DNA from: Saxibacter everestensis
Lineage (GTDB): Bacteria > Actinomycetota > Actinomycetes > Actinomycetales > Brevibacteriaceae
Length of the DNA stretch: 64,000 bases
NCBI RefSeq assembly: GCF_025787225.1
Contig: NZ_CP090958.1
Coordinates: 2,342,550 to 2,406,549, forward strand
Direction: 5' to 3'
The notes beneath the pieces were generated by a model. The model had not been told where the DNA came from and searched no databases. It saw only the letters and a program-made list of their open reading frames with translations. The translations under genes and the position numbers were made by a program. Positions 51,997-61,300 of the stretch are shown piece by piece; the stretch's first letter is position 1; each line of letters starts with the position of its first letter.

Positions 51997-53114
51997 CCAC
52001 CCACGTCACCAACTCGGATATCGAAAGCACCGGAAGCACGGGAAGCCCAGACGACGGAGGCCGTGCTGTCGCTCACAGAACGGGCGGCCTCGTTGTCAGG
52101 CTGTTCAACGACCGGCTGTCCTGGCGGCCGTCGCGCCGCTCGCTCGCCGTCGGCTCGCTACTGTTCCTGGCCTGCCTTGGCTTCTTCCTGATCGGCCTGA
52201 TGATCGGCGACTTCGAGCTCAGCCTGCAAAAGGTGCTGATAACCCTGCAGGGCGAAGGCAGCCGTGCCAGCACTCTCGTCGTGCTCGACTGGAGGATGCC
52301 GCGGGTGCTGCTCGCAGGCCTGGTCGGCATAGCGTTCGGCATTTCGGGCTGCATCTTCCAATCGATCTCCCGCAACGCGCTCGGCTCCCCTGACATTATC
52401 GGCTTCACGACCGGAGCCGCGTCCGGCGCACTGCTGCAGCTGCTGCTCTTCGGCGGTTCATCGCTGGCGGTTGCGGGCGGCGCTCTCGTCGGCGGCCTGG
52501 GAACTGCAGCCGTTGTATACCTGCTCGCGTACAAGGGTGGCGTCCAGGGGTACCGGCTGGTGCTGATCGGCATCGGTGTCTCCGCGGTACTGCTGTCCCT
52601 GAACTCCTATCTGATCGTCAAGGTCGACGTCGAAGCGGCGCAGGCGGCGGCCACCTGGATAACCGGGACACTTAACGGCCGCGGCTGGCTCGAGGTTCAG
52701 GTAGTCGGTGCCTTCGTCGTCGTGCTGGCACCGGTTGCGATGCTGATGAACTCCCGGCTCACCCTGATGGAGATGGGCGACGACGCCGCCAAGGCGCTCG
52801 GCGTCTCCGTCGAAATGTCCCGGGCGATCCTGATTCTTGTCGCCGTCACCCTCACCTCGATCGGCACCGCGGCAGTCGGCCCGGTCGCCTTCATCGCCCT
52901 GGCCGCGCCACAGGTGGCGAAGCTGCTCAGCAGGAGCACCCGGCCGGCACCGCTCACCGCAGGGCTTACCGGCGCGGTGATGTTGATGTTCAGCGACTTC
53001 GCCGCACAGCATTTCTTCGAGACCGCACTGCCCACCGGCGTGCTCACCGGCGCTGTGGGCGGCCTCTACCTCGTCGCGCTGCTCGTCCTGCAATGGAGGT
53101 CGAACCGGTTGTGA
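51993..53114 (+). CDS. Iron-siderophore ABC transporter permease (FecCD family), second subunit
   Basis: A 373-residue permease paralogous to the previous gene. It has FecCD segments LDWRMPRVLLAGLVGIAFGISGCIFQSISRNALGSPDIIG, GYRLVLIGIGVSAVLLSLNSY, MEMGDDAAKALGVSVEMSRAI and AVGPVAFIALAAPQVAKLLSRSTRP. The 60-residue N-terminus is polar. Starts at ATG 51993 overlapping the first permease stop. Its stop overlaps the ATPase region. The two permeases would form the heterodimeric channel. Confidence 0.92.
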   Translation: MTTHVTNSDIESTGSTGSPDDGGRAVAHRTGGLVVRLFNDRLSWRPSRRSLAVGSLLFLACLGFFLIGLMIGDFELSLQKVLITLQGEGSRASTLVVLDWRMPRVLLAGLVGIAFGISGCIFQSISRNALGSPDIIGFTTGAASGALLQLLLFGGSSLAVAGGALVGGLGTAAVVYLLAYKGGVQGYRLVLIGIGVSAVLLSLNSYLIVKVDVEAAQAAATWITGTLNGRGWLEVQVVGAFVVVLAPVAMLMNSRLTLMEMGDDAAKALGVSVEMSRAILILVAVTLTSIGTAAVGPVAFIALAAPQVAKLLSRSTRPAPLTAGLTGAVMLMFSDFAAQHFFETALPTGVLTGAVGGLYLVALLVLQWRSNRL

Positions 53115-53137
53115 ACACCTCAAAAGTCAGGAGCACC

Positions 53138-53959
53138 ATGTCGCACGTAACCACCGCCGGCCCGGCATCGTCGGAACGGCTCTATGGCCAGGACCTGACC
53201 CTGGCATACGACAAGCGAGTGATCGCCGAGGGGCTGAGCCTCTCGATTCCTGACCGGTCATTCACCGCGATCGTCGGCCCGAACGCATGCGGCAAGTCGA
53301 CGGCGTTACGAGCACTGTCCCGACTGCTCAAACCCAGCCAGGGCGCCGTGTACCTCGACGGCGAAATGATCCGCTCGCTCCCGTCTAAGGAGGTGGCCCG
53401 AAGGCTCGGCGTGCTGCCGCAGTCGTCCACCGCGCCGGACGGCATCTCGGTCTCCGACCTGGTGGCAAGGGGGCGCCATCCACACCAGCGGTTCATGCGC
53501 CAATGGTCCCGCACCGACGAAGCCGCCGTGGCCAGGGCCATGTCGGACACCAAGGTCACCGACCTTGCCGGAAGGCTGGTCGACGAGCTCTCCGGCGGCC
53601 AGCGCCAGCGGGTATGGCTCGCGATGGCACTAGCCCAGCAGACCCCGGTGCTACTGCTCGATGAGCCGACCACGTTCCTCGACATCGCGCACCAAATCGA
53701 GGTGCTGGACCTGTGCGCCCAGCTGCACGAGGAGTCCGGCCGCACGCTCGTCGCGGTGCTGCACGACCTCAACCACGCCTGCCGCTACGCCGACCACCTG
53801 ATCGCGATGCGGGATGGCAGCGTCGTCGCCGAGGGCAACCCGGGCGAGATCGTCACGGCCGAACTGATCGAGGATGTCTTTGGCTTGCGCGCCCGGGTGA
53901 TTCCGGACCCCGAAACCGGGACTCCGCTCGTCGTGCCGCTCGCTCGCCGCCGCGCCTAG
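53138..53959 (+). CDS. Iron-siderophore ABC transporter ATP-binding protein (FepC type)
   Basis: A 273-residue ATPase. Walker [11 protein letters not shown]-loop [13 protein letters not shown], signature LSGGQRQR, Walker [16 protein letters not shown] and a switch histidine in [16 protein letters not shown]. FepC/FhuC-like. I chose the ATG at 53138 because AGGAG ends four bases before it; GTG 53111 (overlapping the permease stop) and ATG 53093 are alternatives. Energises the two FecCD permeases. Its TAG stop shares CTAG with the convergent inositol-phosphate synthase (53956-53959). Confidence 0.94.
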   Translation: MSHVTTAGPASSERLYGQDLTLAYDKRVIAEGLSLSIPDRSFTAIVGPNACGKSTALRALSRLLKPSQGAVYLDGEMIRSLPSKEVARRLGVLPQSSTAPDGISVSDLVARGRHPHQRFMRQWSRTDEAAVARAMSDTKVTDLAGRLVDELSGGQRQRVWLAMALAQQTPVLLLDEPTTFLDIAHQIEVLDLCAQLHEESGRTLVAVLHDLNHACRYADHLIAMRDGSVVAEGNPGEIVTAELIEDVFGLRARVIPDPETGTPLVVPLARRRA

Positions 53960-55041
53960 CGCTCGACTTCTCCCCGGATGAACTGCTCGACAAGTTCGTG
54001 CGCGAGCTCGTCGTTGTGCTGCTCGGGTGGGGACTTCATGAAGTACGACGACGCCGAGAGCAGCGGGCCACCGATACCGCGGTCGAGGCCGATCTTGGCG
54101 GCACGGACCGCATCGATGATCACGCCGGCGGAGTTCGGCGAGTCCCAAACCTCGAGCTTGTACTCCAGGCTGACCGGAGCGTCGCCGAAGTTACGGCCCT
54201 CCAGCCGCACGTAGGCCCACTTCCGGTCGTCGAGCCACTGCACGTAGTCGCTAGGCCCGATGTGCACATCGCGTTCCCCCAGCTTGGCGTCGGTGTTCGA
54301 GGTGACGGCCTGAGTCTTGGATACCTTCTTGGATTCCAGCCGGTCACGCTCCAGCATGTTCTTGAAGTCCATGTTGCCGCCGACGTTCAGCTGGTAGGTG
54401 CGGTCAAGGATGACGCCGCGATCCTCGAACAGCTTCGCCATTACCCGGTGGGTGATGGTCGCGCCGATCTGGCTCTTGATGTCATCGCCGACGATAGGCA
54501 CACCTGCGGCACGGAACTTCTCGTCCCATTCCTTGGTCCCGGCAATGAACACGGGCAGTGCGTTGACGAAAGCCACTTTGGCGTCGAGCGCGGCCTGAGC
54601 GTAGAACTCGGTAGCCAGCTGCGATCCGACCGGAAGGTAGCAGACCAGCACATCGACCTTGTTGTCCTTCAGCACCTGCACGACATCGACAGGGTCCGCG
54701 GCTGACTCCTCGATGGTTTCGCGGTAGTACTTGCCCAGGCCGTCCAGGGTGGGACCGCGCTGGACAGTGACGTCGAGTGCGGGCACATCCGCGATCTTGA
54801 TCGTGTTGTTCTCGCTCGCCCCGATGGCTTCCGACAGGTCGAGTCCGACCTTCTTGCCATCCACGTCGAATGCCGCGACGAATTCGAGGTCGTTGACGTG
54901 ATAGTCGCCGAACTCGACGTGCATCAGGCCGGGGACAGTCTCCTCGGGATCGGCATCCCGGTAGTAGTGCACGCCCTGGATGAGCGAGGTCGCGCAGTTT
55001 CCGACGCCGGCAATGGCTACACGGATTGGGTGTGTTCCCAT
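53956..55041 (-). CDS. ino1: Inositol-3-phosphate synthase
   Basis: A 361-residue NAD-dependent enzyme turning glucose-6-phosphate into inositol-3-phosphate, for phosphatidylinositol lipids and mycothiol. [21 protein letters not shown] at the N-terminus, [55 protein letters not shown] (catalytic lysine region), [12 protein letters not shown] and [31 protein letters not shown] are family hallmarks. The ATG at 55041 is preceded by AAAGGAG about 13 bases upstream. A PASTA-like gene and a HTH gene lie upstream on the same strand; the 123-base gap leaves room for its own promoter. Confidence 0.95.
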   Translation of the reverse strand: MGTHPIRVAIAGVGNCATSLIQGVHYYRDADPEETVPGLMHVEFGDYHVNDLEFVAAFDVDGKKVGLDLSEAIGASENNTIKIADVPALDVTVQRGPTLDGLGKYYRETIEESAADPVDVVQVLKDNKVDVLVCYLPVGSQLATEFYAQAALDAKVAFVNALPVFIAGTKEWDEKFRAAGVPIVGDDIKSQIGATITHRVMAKLFEDRGVILDRTYQLNVGGNMDFKNMLERDRLESKKVSKTQAVTSNTDAKLGERDVHIGPSDYVQWLDDRKWAYVRLEGRNFGDAPVSLEYKLEVWDSPNSAGVIIDAVRAAKIGLDRGIGGPLLSASSYFMKSPPEQHNDELAHELVEQFIRGEVER

Positions 55042-55164
55042 GTTTTTCGCATTTCTCCTTTACGCAGGCTGTCCGGCGGTGCGGCGCGCTCTTCTGACGC
55101 TGCATCGCGCACCGTCGGCACAACATGTCTTCCCCGGATTCTATGTGGGCAGTCTGAGAAGGAG

Positions 55165-55551
55165 TTACACGGGATCGAGATCGCCCGCGCCCACCTTCTC
55201 GTGTTGCTCTTCCGGGACCACAGGTGGAACGTCCTGCCGGTACGGATAATTTCGCTGGGCCACCAGCGGATCCGGTGGCGGCGTCCTCGGCTCACGGTCA
55301 CCGGCACCGCCACCTCCGCCGGGGCTGGCATAGATGGTGATGATGTCGTTCGGATGTGCTTTGCTGCCGGGCTGCAGAGACTGGTAACGGACAACGAACT
55401 CACCCGGCCACTGCACCTGACCTGTCGGCGTGCCGTCCTCGTCGGCAGCGTAAAGGGAGAGCCGCGAAAGCCGGCACATTTCTTCAGCGTCCCGTACCCG
55501 CTCGCCAATCAGATCCGGCACGGTGACCCGCCTGCTGAAGTCATCGGTCAT
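55165..55551 (-). CDS. Small PASTA-domain-like protein without membrane anchor
   Basis: A 128-residue protein. Residues 8-80 resemble a single PASTA domain: VTVPDLIGERVRDAEEMCRLSRLSLYAADEDG, then the beta part GEFVVRYQSLQPGSKAHPNDIITIYASPG. A GGGGGAG hinge and a Pro-rich tail (QDVPPVVPEEQHEKVG) follow. PASTA domains normally form extracellular arrays on serine/threonine kinases and penicillin-binding proteins. This one has no signal peptide or helix, so it would be cytoplasmic. It lies 21 bases downstream of the HTH gene and is probably co-transcribed. Role unknown. Confidence 0.75.
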   Translation of the reverse strand: MTDDFSRRVTVPDLIGERVRDAEEMCRLSRLSLYAADEDGTPTGQVQWPGEFVVRYQSLQPGSKAHPNDIITIYASPGGGGGAGDREPRTPPPDPLVAQRNYPYRQDVPPVVPEEQHEKVGAGDLDPV

Positions 55552-55572
55552 CTCAAACCCGCCTCACGTGCA

Positions 55573-55809
55573 TCAGTTGTGCTGCTCCTGCGCTCGGTAG
55601 TCCCGGTATCTGCGGTGCATCGCCTGTTTGGAAACCCCGACCACGGCGGCTATCGCCTGCCAGCTATAACCGGCTGCCCGGGCGTTCAGCACGTAGAAGT
55701 GTTCCTTCTCACGCAGCGCCGCCTGCTCCCGGGAAATCTCGGCGAGCGCCCGAAGCGGGGACCCACTGCCGGCATCGTCGGGCCCGAGCGATGTTCGTAT
55801 CACTGCCAT
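55573..55809 (-). CDS. Small helix-turn-helix protein, likely autoregulator
   Basis: A 78-residue protein: an N-terminal polar part (MAVIRTSLGPDDAG), a helix (LRALAEISREQAALREKEHFYVL), then a helix-turn-helix (about 47-68: AGYSWQAIAAVVGVSKQAMHRRY) and a charged tail. The ATG at 55809 was chosen over a longer frame running into prfC. It has no ribosome site. Two GTCAA-N6-TTGAC palindromes lie immediately upstream, over the promoter, the layout of a repressor that binds its own promoter. DNA binding is inferred from the fold. The PASTA-like gene follows 21 bases downstream. Confidence 0.8.
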   Translation of the reverse strand: MAVIRTSLGPDDAGSGSPLRALAEISREQAALREKEHFYVLNARAAGYSWQAIAAVVGVSKQAMHRRYRDYRAQEQHN

Positions 55810-55812
55810 GAA

Positions 55813-55828
55813 GTCAATATATGTTGAC
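55813..55828. promoter_or_regulatory. Operator palindrome 1 over the HTH gene -10
   Basis: GTCAATATATGTTGAC: five-base arms, near-symmetric centre. It covers the TATATT -10 element (minus strand, 55816-55821). Confidence 0.6.
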
Positions 55829-55844
55829 GACCGTCGCGCGTCAA
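55816..55844 (-). promoter_or_regulatory. Consensus-like promoter of the HTH gene, probably leaderless
   Basis: Minus strand: -35 TTGACG (55844-55839), 17-base spacer, -10 TATATT (55821-55816), six bases, then the ATG at 55809. The start point would fall on the A of the start codon. Both elements are covered by the two palindromes. Confidence 0.65.
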
Positions 55845-55855
55845 CGGTTGTTGAC
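55840..55855. promoter_or_regulatory. Operator palindrome 2 over the HTH gene -35
   Basis: GTCAACGGTTGTTGAC: six-base arms GTCAAC/GTTGAC. Starts exactly 27 bases after palindrome 1 and overlaps the -35 element. Confidence 0.6.
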
Positions 55856-55858
55856 TTG

Positions 55859-57457
55859 TTAGGAGACCACGAGCGGCTCGAGCACGATCCCGGGATGCTC
55901 CCGCTCGACCCCCTGCAGCCGCCAGCGGTCGCTGAACAGGGCAAGCAGATCACCGTCCGTGCGGGACAACACCTCCACCGAGCGCTCCCGTGCCAGCGTC
56001 GGGATCCAGTCAGGCGTTGTCCTGCGGGCGATCGTGAACGCGAGGCGTTCGAGCTTGACCGGGGCATTGAACTCGTTGTTCATTCGATCTTCGGCAACCT
56101 CGAACTGCATCGGTCCGACCGCGGCCAGCACCGGTGCCTGGTCGCCTCGAAGATCGGAGCGCAGCACCTGGACAACTCCCTCATGGTCCAGTTGCTCAAT
56201 CCCCCGGCGAAACTGCTTGTACTTCGATGAATCCTTGGCTCGGATCACCATGAAGTGCTCGGGCGCAAAAGTCGGAATTGGCGGAAAGCTGACCGGTTGG
56301 GCCTCGTACAGTGAGTCGCCGACCCGAAGCGCAGCCGCGTTGACCAGTCCGACAACGTCGCCGGGATAGGCGGTGTCGATGATTTCCCGGTCGCGGCCGA
56401 AGACCTGCTGGGCGTACTTCGTCGCGAACGGCTTCTTCGATGCCGCCTGGGTGACGATCATGCCGCGCTCGAAAACTCCCGAGCACACCCGCACGAATGC
56501 CAAGCGATCCCGGTGTGCGGTATCCATCCCGGCCTGTACCTTGAAGACGAATCCGGAAAATGGCGCGTCCACTGGTCGCGGCTCGCCGTGCGCGTCGACC
56601 CGGGCCTCGGCTGACGGCGCAAGGTCCACCAGCACGTCGAGCAGCTGGTGCACGCCGAAGTTCAGCACGGCGGAGCCGAAGAGCACCGGGGTGCTCTTTC
56701 CGGCCAGGAAGGTGTCCTGATCATGCTGCTGGCCTTCCAGTTCCAGTAGGCCGGACTCCTCTTCGGCGGTGTGCCAGGCTTCCCCTTCCAGCTCTGCGGC
56801 CTGGCTCGCGGTGAACCGCTCCTCGCCTGCGATCGTAGCGCCGCCGTCCGTGCGGGTGAACCGGATGTAGCTTCCGTCGGATCGGTCAAGGACGCCACGG
56901 AAATCGCCGGCCTCGCCGACCGGCCACGCGAGTGGGGTCGGGGTCAGTCCGGTGCGGCCCAGCACCTCGTCCATCAACGCAAGAGCGTCCTGACCTGGAC
57001 GGTCCCACTTGTTGATAACTGTGATGATCGGGATGTTTCGGTGCCGGCAAACCTCGAACAGCTTCATGGTCTGGGTTTCCAGCCCCTTCGCCGCGTCCAC
57101 AAGCATTACCGCGGCGTCCACCGCGGAGAGCACCCGGTAGGTGTCCTCTGAGAAGTCAGCGTGTCCGGGCGTATCGAGCAGGTTGATCACGGCGTCCCGG
57201 TAGGAGAATTGCAGCGCGGCGGAGGAGATCGAGATCCCGCGCTCCTTTTCCATGCTCATCCAGTCCGAGACGGTGCCACGGCGACCGGCCTTGCCGTGCA
57301 CGGCCCCGGCTTGTCCGATAACCCGGGCGTGCAGCGCCAATGCCTCGGTCAGGGTGGATTTACCCGCGTCGGGGTGGGAGATGACCGCGAAGGTTCGGCG
57401 GCGTTTTGCTTCGGCAAGCGTCGTCGATGACGAGACGGTGGCGGGGCTGGAATTCAC
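55859..57457 (-). CDS. prfC: Peptide chain release factor 3 (RF3)
   Basis: A 532-residue translational GTPase that recycles RF1/RF2. P-loop SHPDAGKST (27-35), the switch segments GTVSDWMSMEKERGISI and LLDTPGHADFSEDTYR, and the specificity motif INKWDR (NKxD). RF3-specific features follow in the C-terminal half (GSAVLNFGVHQLLDVLVDLAPS, FAPEHFMVIRAKD, LFSDRWRLQGVEREHPGI). GTG start. The HTH gene is downstream on the same strand, 49 bases away, with its own promoter in between. Confidence 0.95.
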   Translation of the reverse strand: MNSSPATVSSSTTLAEAKRRRTFAVISHPDAGKSTLTEALALHARVIGQAGAVHGKAGRRGTVSDWMSMEKERGISISSAALQFSYRDAVINLLDTPGHADFSEDTYRVLSAVDAAVMLVDAAKGLETQTMKLFEVCRHRNIPIITVINKWDRPGQDALALMDEVLGRTGLTPTPLAWPVGEAGDFRGVLDRSDGSYIRFTRTDGGATIAGEERFTASQAAELEGEAWHTAEEESGLLELEGQQHDQDTFLAGKSTPVLFGSAVLNFGVHQLLDVLVDLAPSAEARVDAHGEPRPVDAPFSGFVFKVQAGMDTAHRDRLAFVRVCSGVFERGMIVTQAASKKPFATKYAQQVFGRDREIIDTAYPGDVVGLVNAAALRVGDSLYEAQPVSFPPIPTFAPEHFMVIRAKDSSKYKQFRRGIEQLDHEGVVQVLRSDLRGDQAPVLAAVGPMQFEVAEDRMNNEFNAPVKLERLAFTIARRTTPDWIPTLARERSVEVLSRTDGDLLALFSDRWRLQGVEREHPGIVLEPLVVS

Positions 57458-57513
57458 CCGTCGAGTCTACGCGGGAGTCCGGTCCAGGGAGAAAACGGCA
57501 ACCGCCAACAGAT

Positions 57514-57519
57514 TAGACT
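57514..57519 (+). promoter_or_regulatory. Candidate -10 element, near-leaderless
   Basis: TAGACT nine bases before the ATG at 57529, with no ribosome site. Transcription starting about seven bases after the hexamer would leave a leader of roughly three bases. Confidence 0.35.
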
Positions 57520-57528
57520 TAGCCGATT

Positions 57529-57921
57529 ATGTCCACGAAGAAACGCCGCCTGCCGATCGCGGCGCACCCCACCCTGGCTCGGCAGAAGCGAACCGCCGAC
57601 TGGCCGCGGCGCCTGCCGCTGATCATCTCGGCGGTGCTGGCCACTCCGCTGCTGTTCCTGACCGTCCGATTCGCGTTCGAGATGGGGATCTACGCAACGG
57701 CCGGACTGATCCAGGACATCACGGCGGGCGAGCAGTGGCTATTGTCCCTGATGGTTATCGGCCCGGTGCTGACGTCGGCGGCGACCGTGCTGTTCTGGGC
57801 ACTCGCTTACCGCCATCGCCGGGCGTCCCGGAAGGCCACCCCTCGGACCTGGGCTTCGCTCAGCGTCGTCGCGGCGGGCCTCGTGCCGCTGTCCTGGTTC
57901 GTGCTGGGTCTGAACGCATGA
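57529..57921 (+). CDS. Small membrane protein of unknown function
   Basis: A 130-residue protein with a basic cytoplasmic N-terminus (STKKRRLPIAAHPTLARQKR) and three hydrophobic segments (LPLIISAVLATPLLFLTVRF, LLSLMVIGPVLTSAATVLFW, LSVVAAGLVPLSWFVLGL). No family recognised. Its TGA overlaps the NUDIX start (ATGA at 57918-57921), so the two are co-translated, but I see no functional link. It is divergent from prfC. Confidence 0.72.
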   Translation: MSTKKRRLPIAAHPTLARQKRTADWPRRLPLIISAVLATPLLFLTVRFAFEMGIYATAGLIQDITAGEQWLLSLMVIGPVLTSAATVLFWALAYRHRRASRKATPRTWASLSVVAAGLVPLSWFVLGLNA

Positions 57922-58367
57922 CGGTCACAGACCGAAGGCGCGACGGGGTGCTGGTTGTCGGTGCCGCGATTTTCCGCGATGGCCGGCTGCTTGCCGCCCG
58001 GCGCAGCAAAGGCAGGCATCGTGGCGGCTGGGAACTTCCCGGCGGCAAGGTGGAGCCCGGTGAGAGCGCCCTGGCGGCGTTGCACCGCGAACTCGACGAG
58101 GAGCTCGGCATTACCGTGGATCTTGGGACGGAGGTAAACCCTTCGCCGCGCGAGGCCGGCATTCCCTTCGGCTGGCCGCTACCCGGGGTCGGTGAGATCC
58201 GGATCTGGACCGCGTCTCTCACCTCGGCCCAGCAGCCGCAACCGCTTGAGGATCATGACCAGCTGCGCTGGCTGGATCTGGCGTCGGCTTTCTCGGTCGA
58301 CTGGCTCGGCGTCGACACCAAAATCGTGAAGACGCTCAGCGACGATCCGGAACTCTGGCTGCCCTAG
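57918..58367 (+). CDS. NUDIX hydrolase, MutT type
   Basis: A 149-residue NUDIX protein. The full NUDIX box GX5EX7REUXEEXGU is present from Gly43 to Ile65 (GKVEPGES, HRELDEELGI). The N-terminal VLVVGAAIFRDGRLLAARRS and the GGWELPGGK context are typical of 8-oxo-dGTP-type (MutT) enzymes. It may clean oxidised nucleotides; substrate not proved. Translationally coupled to the preceding membrane protein. Confidence 0.9.
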   Translation: MTVTDRRRDGVLVVGAAIFRDGRLLAARRSKGRHRGGWELPGGKVEPGESALAALHRELDEELGITVDLGTEVNPSPREAGIPFGWPLPGVGEIRIWTASLTSAQQPQPLEDHDQLRWLDLASAFSVDWLGVDTKIVKTLSDDPELWLP

Positions 58368-58388
58368 AAGCAGCTGAGCCAACTGCTT
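58368..58388. terminator. Bidirectional hairpin between NUDIX and hrpA genes
   Basis: AAGCAG (58368-58373) and CTGCTT (58383-58388) form a six-base stem with a nine-base loop. Flanking TAGAA/TTCTA can extend the pairing with a bulge. It sits between convergent stops. Confidence 0.45.
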
Positions 58389-58393
58389 AGGTT

Positions 58394-61300
58394 CTACTGC
58401 GCCTCGGCCAGCGCCTTGGCGATCCTCTTTTCCGAGATCGGGTAGACAGTGCCCAGCTCCTGGGCGAAGAAACTCACCCTCAGCTCCTCAAGCATCCAGC
58501 GCACGCCCCGAAGTCGCGCTCCCGGCGGCGTACCTGGCTTCAGTTTCGCCTTCGCCTTCTCGAAGGCATCAGCCTGCAGGCGCACCCGTTCCATCAGCTG
58601 ACGGTCACGCGCCGCGTTGTCGGTGAGCTTATCCAGCCGTCGTTCGGCCGCGGTCAGATACCGGGGCAGGTGCTGCAATTGCTGCCAACCTGTCTCGGCC
58701 ACGAAGCCGGGCTGCAGCAGGCCATCGACCTGGGCACGCAGATCGGCAAGACCGGACACAAGGGACAAGCTGTTGATTTTCGAGATCGCGCGGTCAATCC
58801 GTGCCGCGGCGGAGAGAACTCGTTCGACGATCCGGACCACGTCGAAGGTCGCGTCCAGATATCTGTCGGCGACGAAAACCCGAAGCGCCTCAAAATCTGA
58901 CGCCTCGCGAACCGGTAGCGCCTCGGATTCCGGATCGAGGCCGAACTCCACCATCAACCGATCAATCGCGGCGACAGCACAGTCATCCAGCAAGGTCCGA
59001 ACGCCGGCACTGTCGCGGGCAAAGGTGAGCTTCTCCTGGTTGCTGAGGTGCTTCTGCACATATCCAACCGGGCTGGGCACGCCGAGATGTACCAGGCGCC
59101 GAACACCGGCCCAGGTTGCCGCGGCGGCCGAGCTCTTCCGATCCAGCACCCGAAGCGACACGGAAGTGCCGTCGTCCATCAGCGCCGGGTATCCGCGTAC
59201 CCGCCGGCCGTGGCTGTTACTGTCGAATTCTGCCGGCAGTTCTCCGAAGTCCCAGCTGGTCAGCCCGCTTTTCTCCAGCCCGGTCGCCGCCCGGGATATC
59301 GATACCTGCACCGCGGGGGCCAGGCCGGCGCGCAGGGTGCCGAGGTCTTTCGATTCGCGCAGCTTCTTCTTGCGGTCATCGACTACCCGGAAGGTCAGCA
59401 ACAAGTGATCCGGCACCTTTGACAGGTCGAAATCTTCCGCCTCGAGTTGTATTCCGCTCAGCCGCCCCAGTTCGGCGGCGAGTGCCACCCGGATATCGCC
59501 GACGTACGGCTCAAGGGTTTCAAGTACCTTCCCGGCCACATCGGGCGCTGGCACGAAATTCCGACGCAACGGCTTGGGCAGCGAACGGATAAGCGCGGTG
59601 ACGAGGTCTTCACGCAGACCGGGAATCTGCCAGCTGAAGACCTCCTCCTCGACCTGATTGAGGGTATCGACCGGCAGGTGCACCGTGACGCCGTCGGCAT
59701 CCGCACCCGGTTCGAACTGGTAGGTAAGCGCCGCGTCCGAACCGTCTGGCATCGGCCAGCTGCTCGGGTAGTCCTGATCGCTGATCTCGTCGGCGTCTCC
59801 GGCGAGCAACATGGCGGCGGAGAAGTCCAGCAGGTGCGGATCCTTCGCCCGGGCTTTCTTCCACCACGCGTCGAAGTGTGCGGCGGATACCACCTCGGCG
59901 CCGATTTTCGAATCGTAGAACTCGAACAGCTTCTCGTCATCGACCAGGAGATCGCGACGGCGAGCGCGGGACTCGAGATCGGCTACGTCATCGATCAGCC
60001 GCCGATTCGCGGCGAAGAACTTATGCGATGTGCTCCAATCGCCCTCGACGAGCGCATGCCGGATGAAAAGTTCCCGGGACAGCACCGGGTCGACCCGGCC
60101 GTAGTTCACCTTGCGGGAGGCGACGATCGGGACGCCAAGCAGGGTGACCTTCTCGAAGGCGACGACGGCGCCGCGCTTCTTCTCCCAGTGCGGTTCGCTG
60201 TAGTTGCGTTTCAGCAGGTCTCCGCCGAGTTCCTCGATCCACGCCGGATCGATGCGTGCGTTGACCCGGGCCCACAGCCTCGAGGTTTCCACCAACTCGG
60301 CCGCCATCAGATGACGTGGCGGCTTCTTGAACAGGCCTGATCCCGGGAATACCGCGAACTTCGCGCCGCGGGTGCCGAGATAGTCGTTCTTCTCCCCGTT
60401 CTTCACTCCGATCTGGGTCAGCAGGCCCGAGAGCAGTGCACGGTGGACCTGATCCGCCAGCGCGTCTGTGTCCTGAGGCGCCGAGTCTGCAGCCTCGCTC
60501 CCAGCACCCGGCCCCTCGCTACCGGCACCGGCCCACTGCACTTGCGCTGCCTGAATCCCGACGCCTTTGGCCATCTGCCGGAGCTGAGCCACCAGATCCT
60601 GCCATTCGCGCAAGCGCATGAAGTTGAGGAACTCGTTGCGGCACATCTTCCGGAACTGGCTGGACGACAGCTCGCGCTGTTTGGCCTGCATGTAGTTCCA
60701 CAGATTGAGGTAGGCGAGGAAATCCGAATGTTCGTGGCTGAACCGTCGGTGCTTCGTTGAGGCCGCCTCACGGTGTTCGGCCGGGCGCTCCCGAGGGTCC
60801 TGGATCGACAAGCCTGCGGCAATGATGAAGACCTCTGCCGCGCAACCGCGCTTGTCCGCCTCGACGACCATCCGGGCGAGCCGGGGATCGATCGGCAGTT
60901 GGGCGAGCGAGCGGCCGATCTCGGTGAGTGTCGATCCGCCGTCATCGCCGACGCGCAGCGCGCCGAGCTCGGTGAGCAGTGTGCGTCCGTCGCGGACGCT
61001 GCGCACGTCCGGCGGCTGCAGGAACGGGAACCTGGTCAGGTCGGCGTCCGTGCGGGCGAAGCCCAGCGACGCCATCTGCAAAATCACGCTGGCCAGGTTG
61101 GTACGCAGGATTTCCGGATCGGTGAATTCGGGCCGGGAGTCGAAGTCGTCCTCGCTGTAGAGCCGAACGCAAATTCCCGGACTTGTCCGTCCACAACGCC
61201 CGGACCTCTGATTGGCCGACGCCTGCGAGATGCGTTCAATCGGAAGCCGTTGAACCTTCGTCCGCGCAGAGTACCGGGAGATTCTGGCGGTTCCGGTGTC

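Noticed and set aside
55810-56067. N-terminal extension of the small HTH protein
   Set aside because: It would overlap the end of prfC in another frame and destroy the promoter/operator layout.
57252-57917. Longer upstream start for the NUDIX protein
   Set aside because: The extension reads through prfC and the small membrane protein in other frames; ATG 57918 overlaps the upstream stop as expected for coupling.
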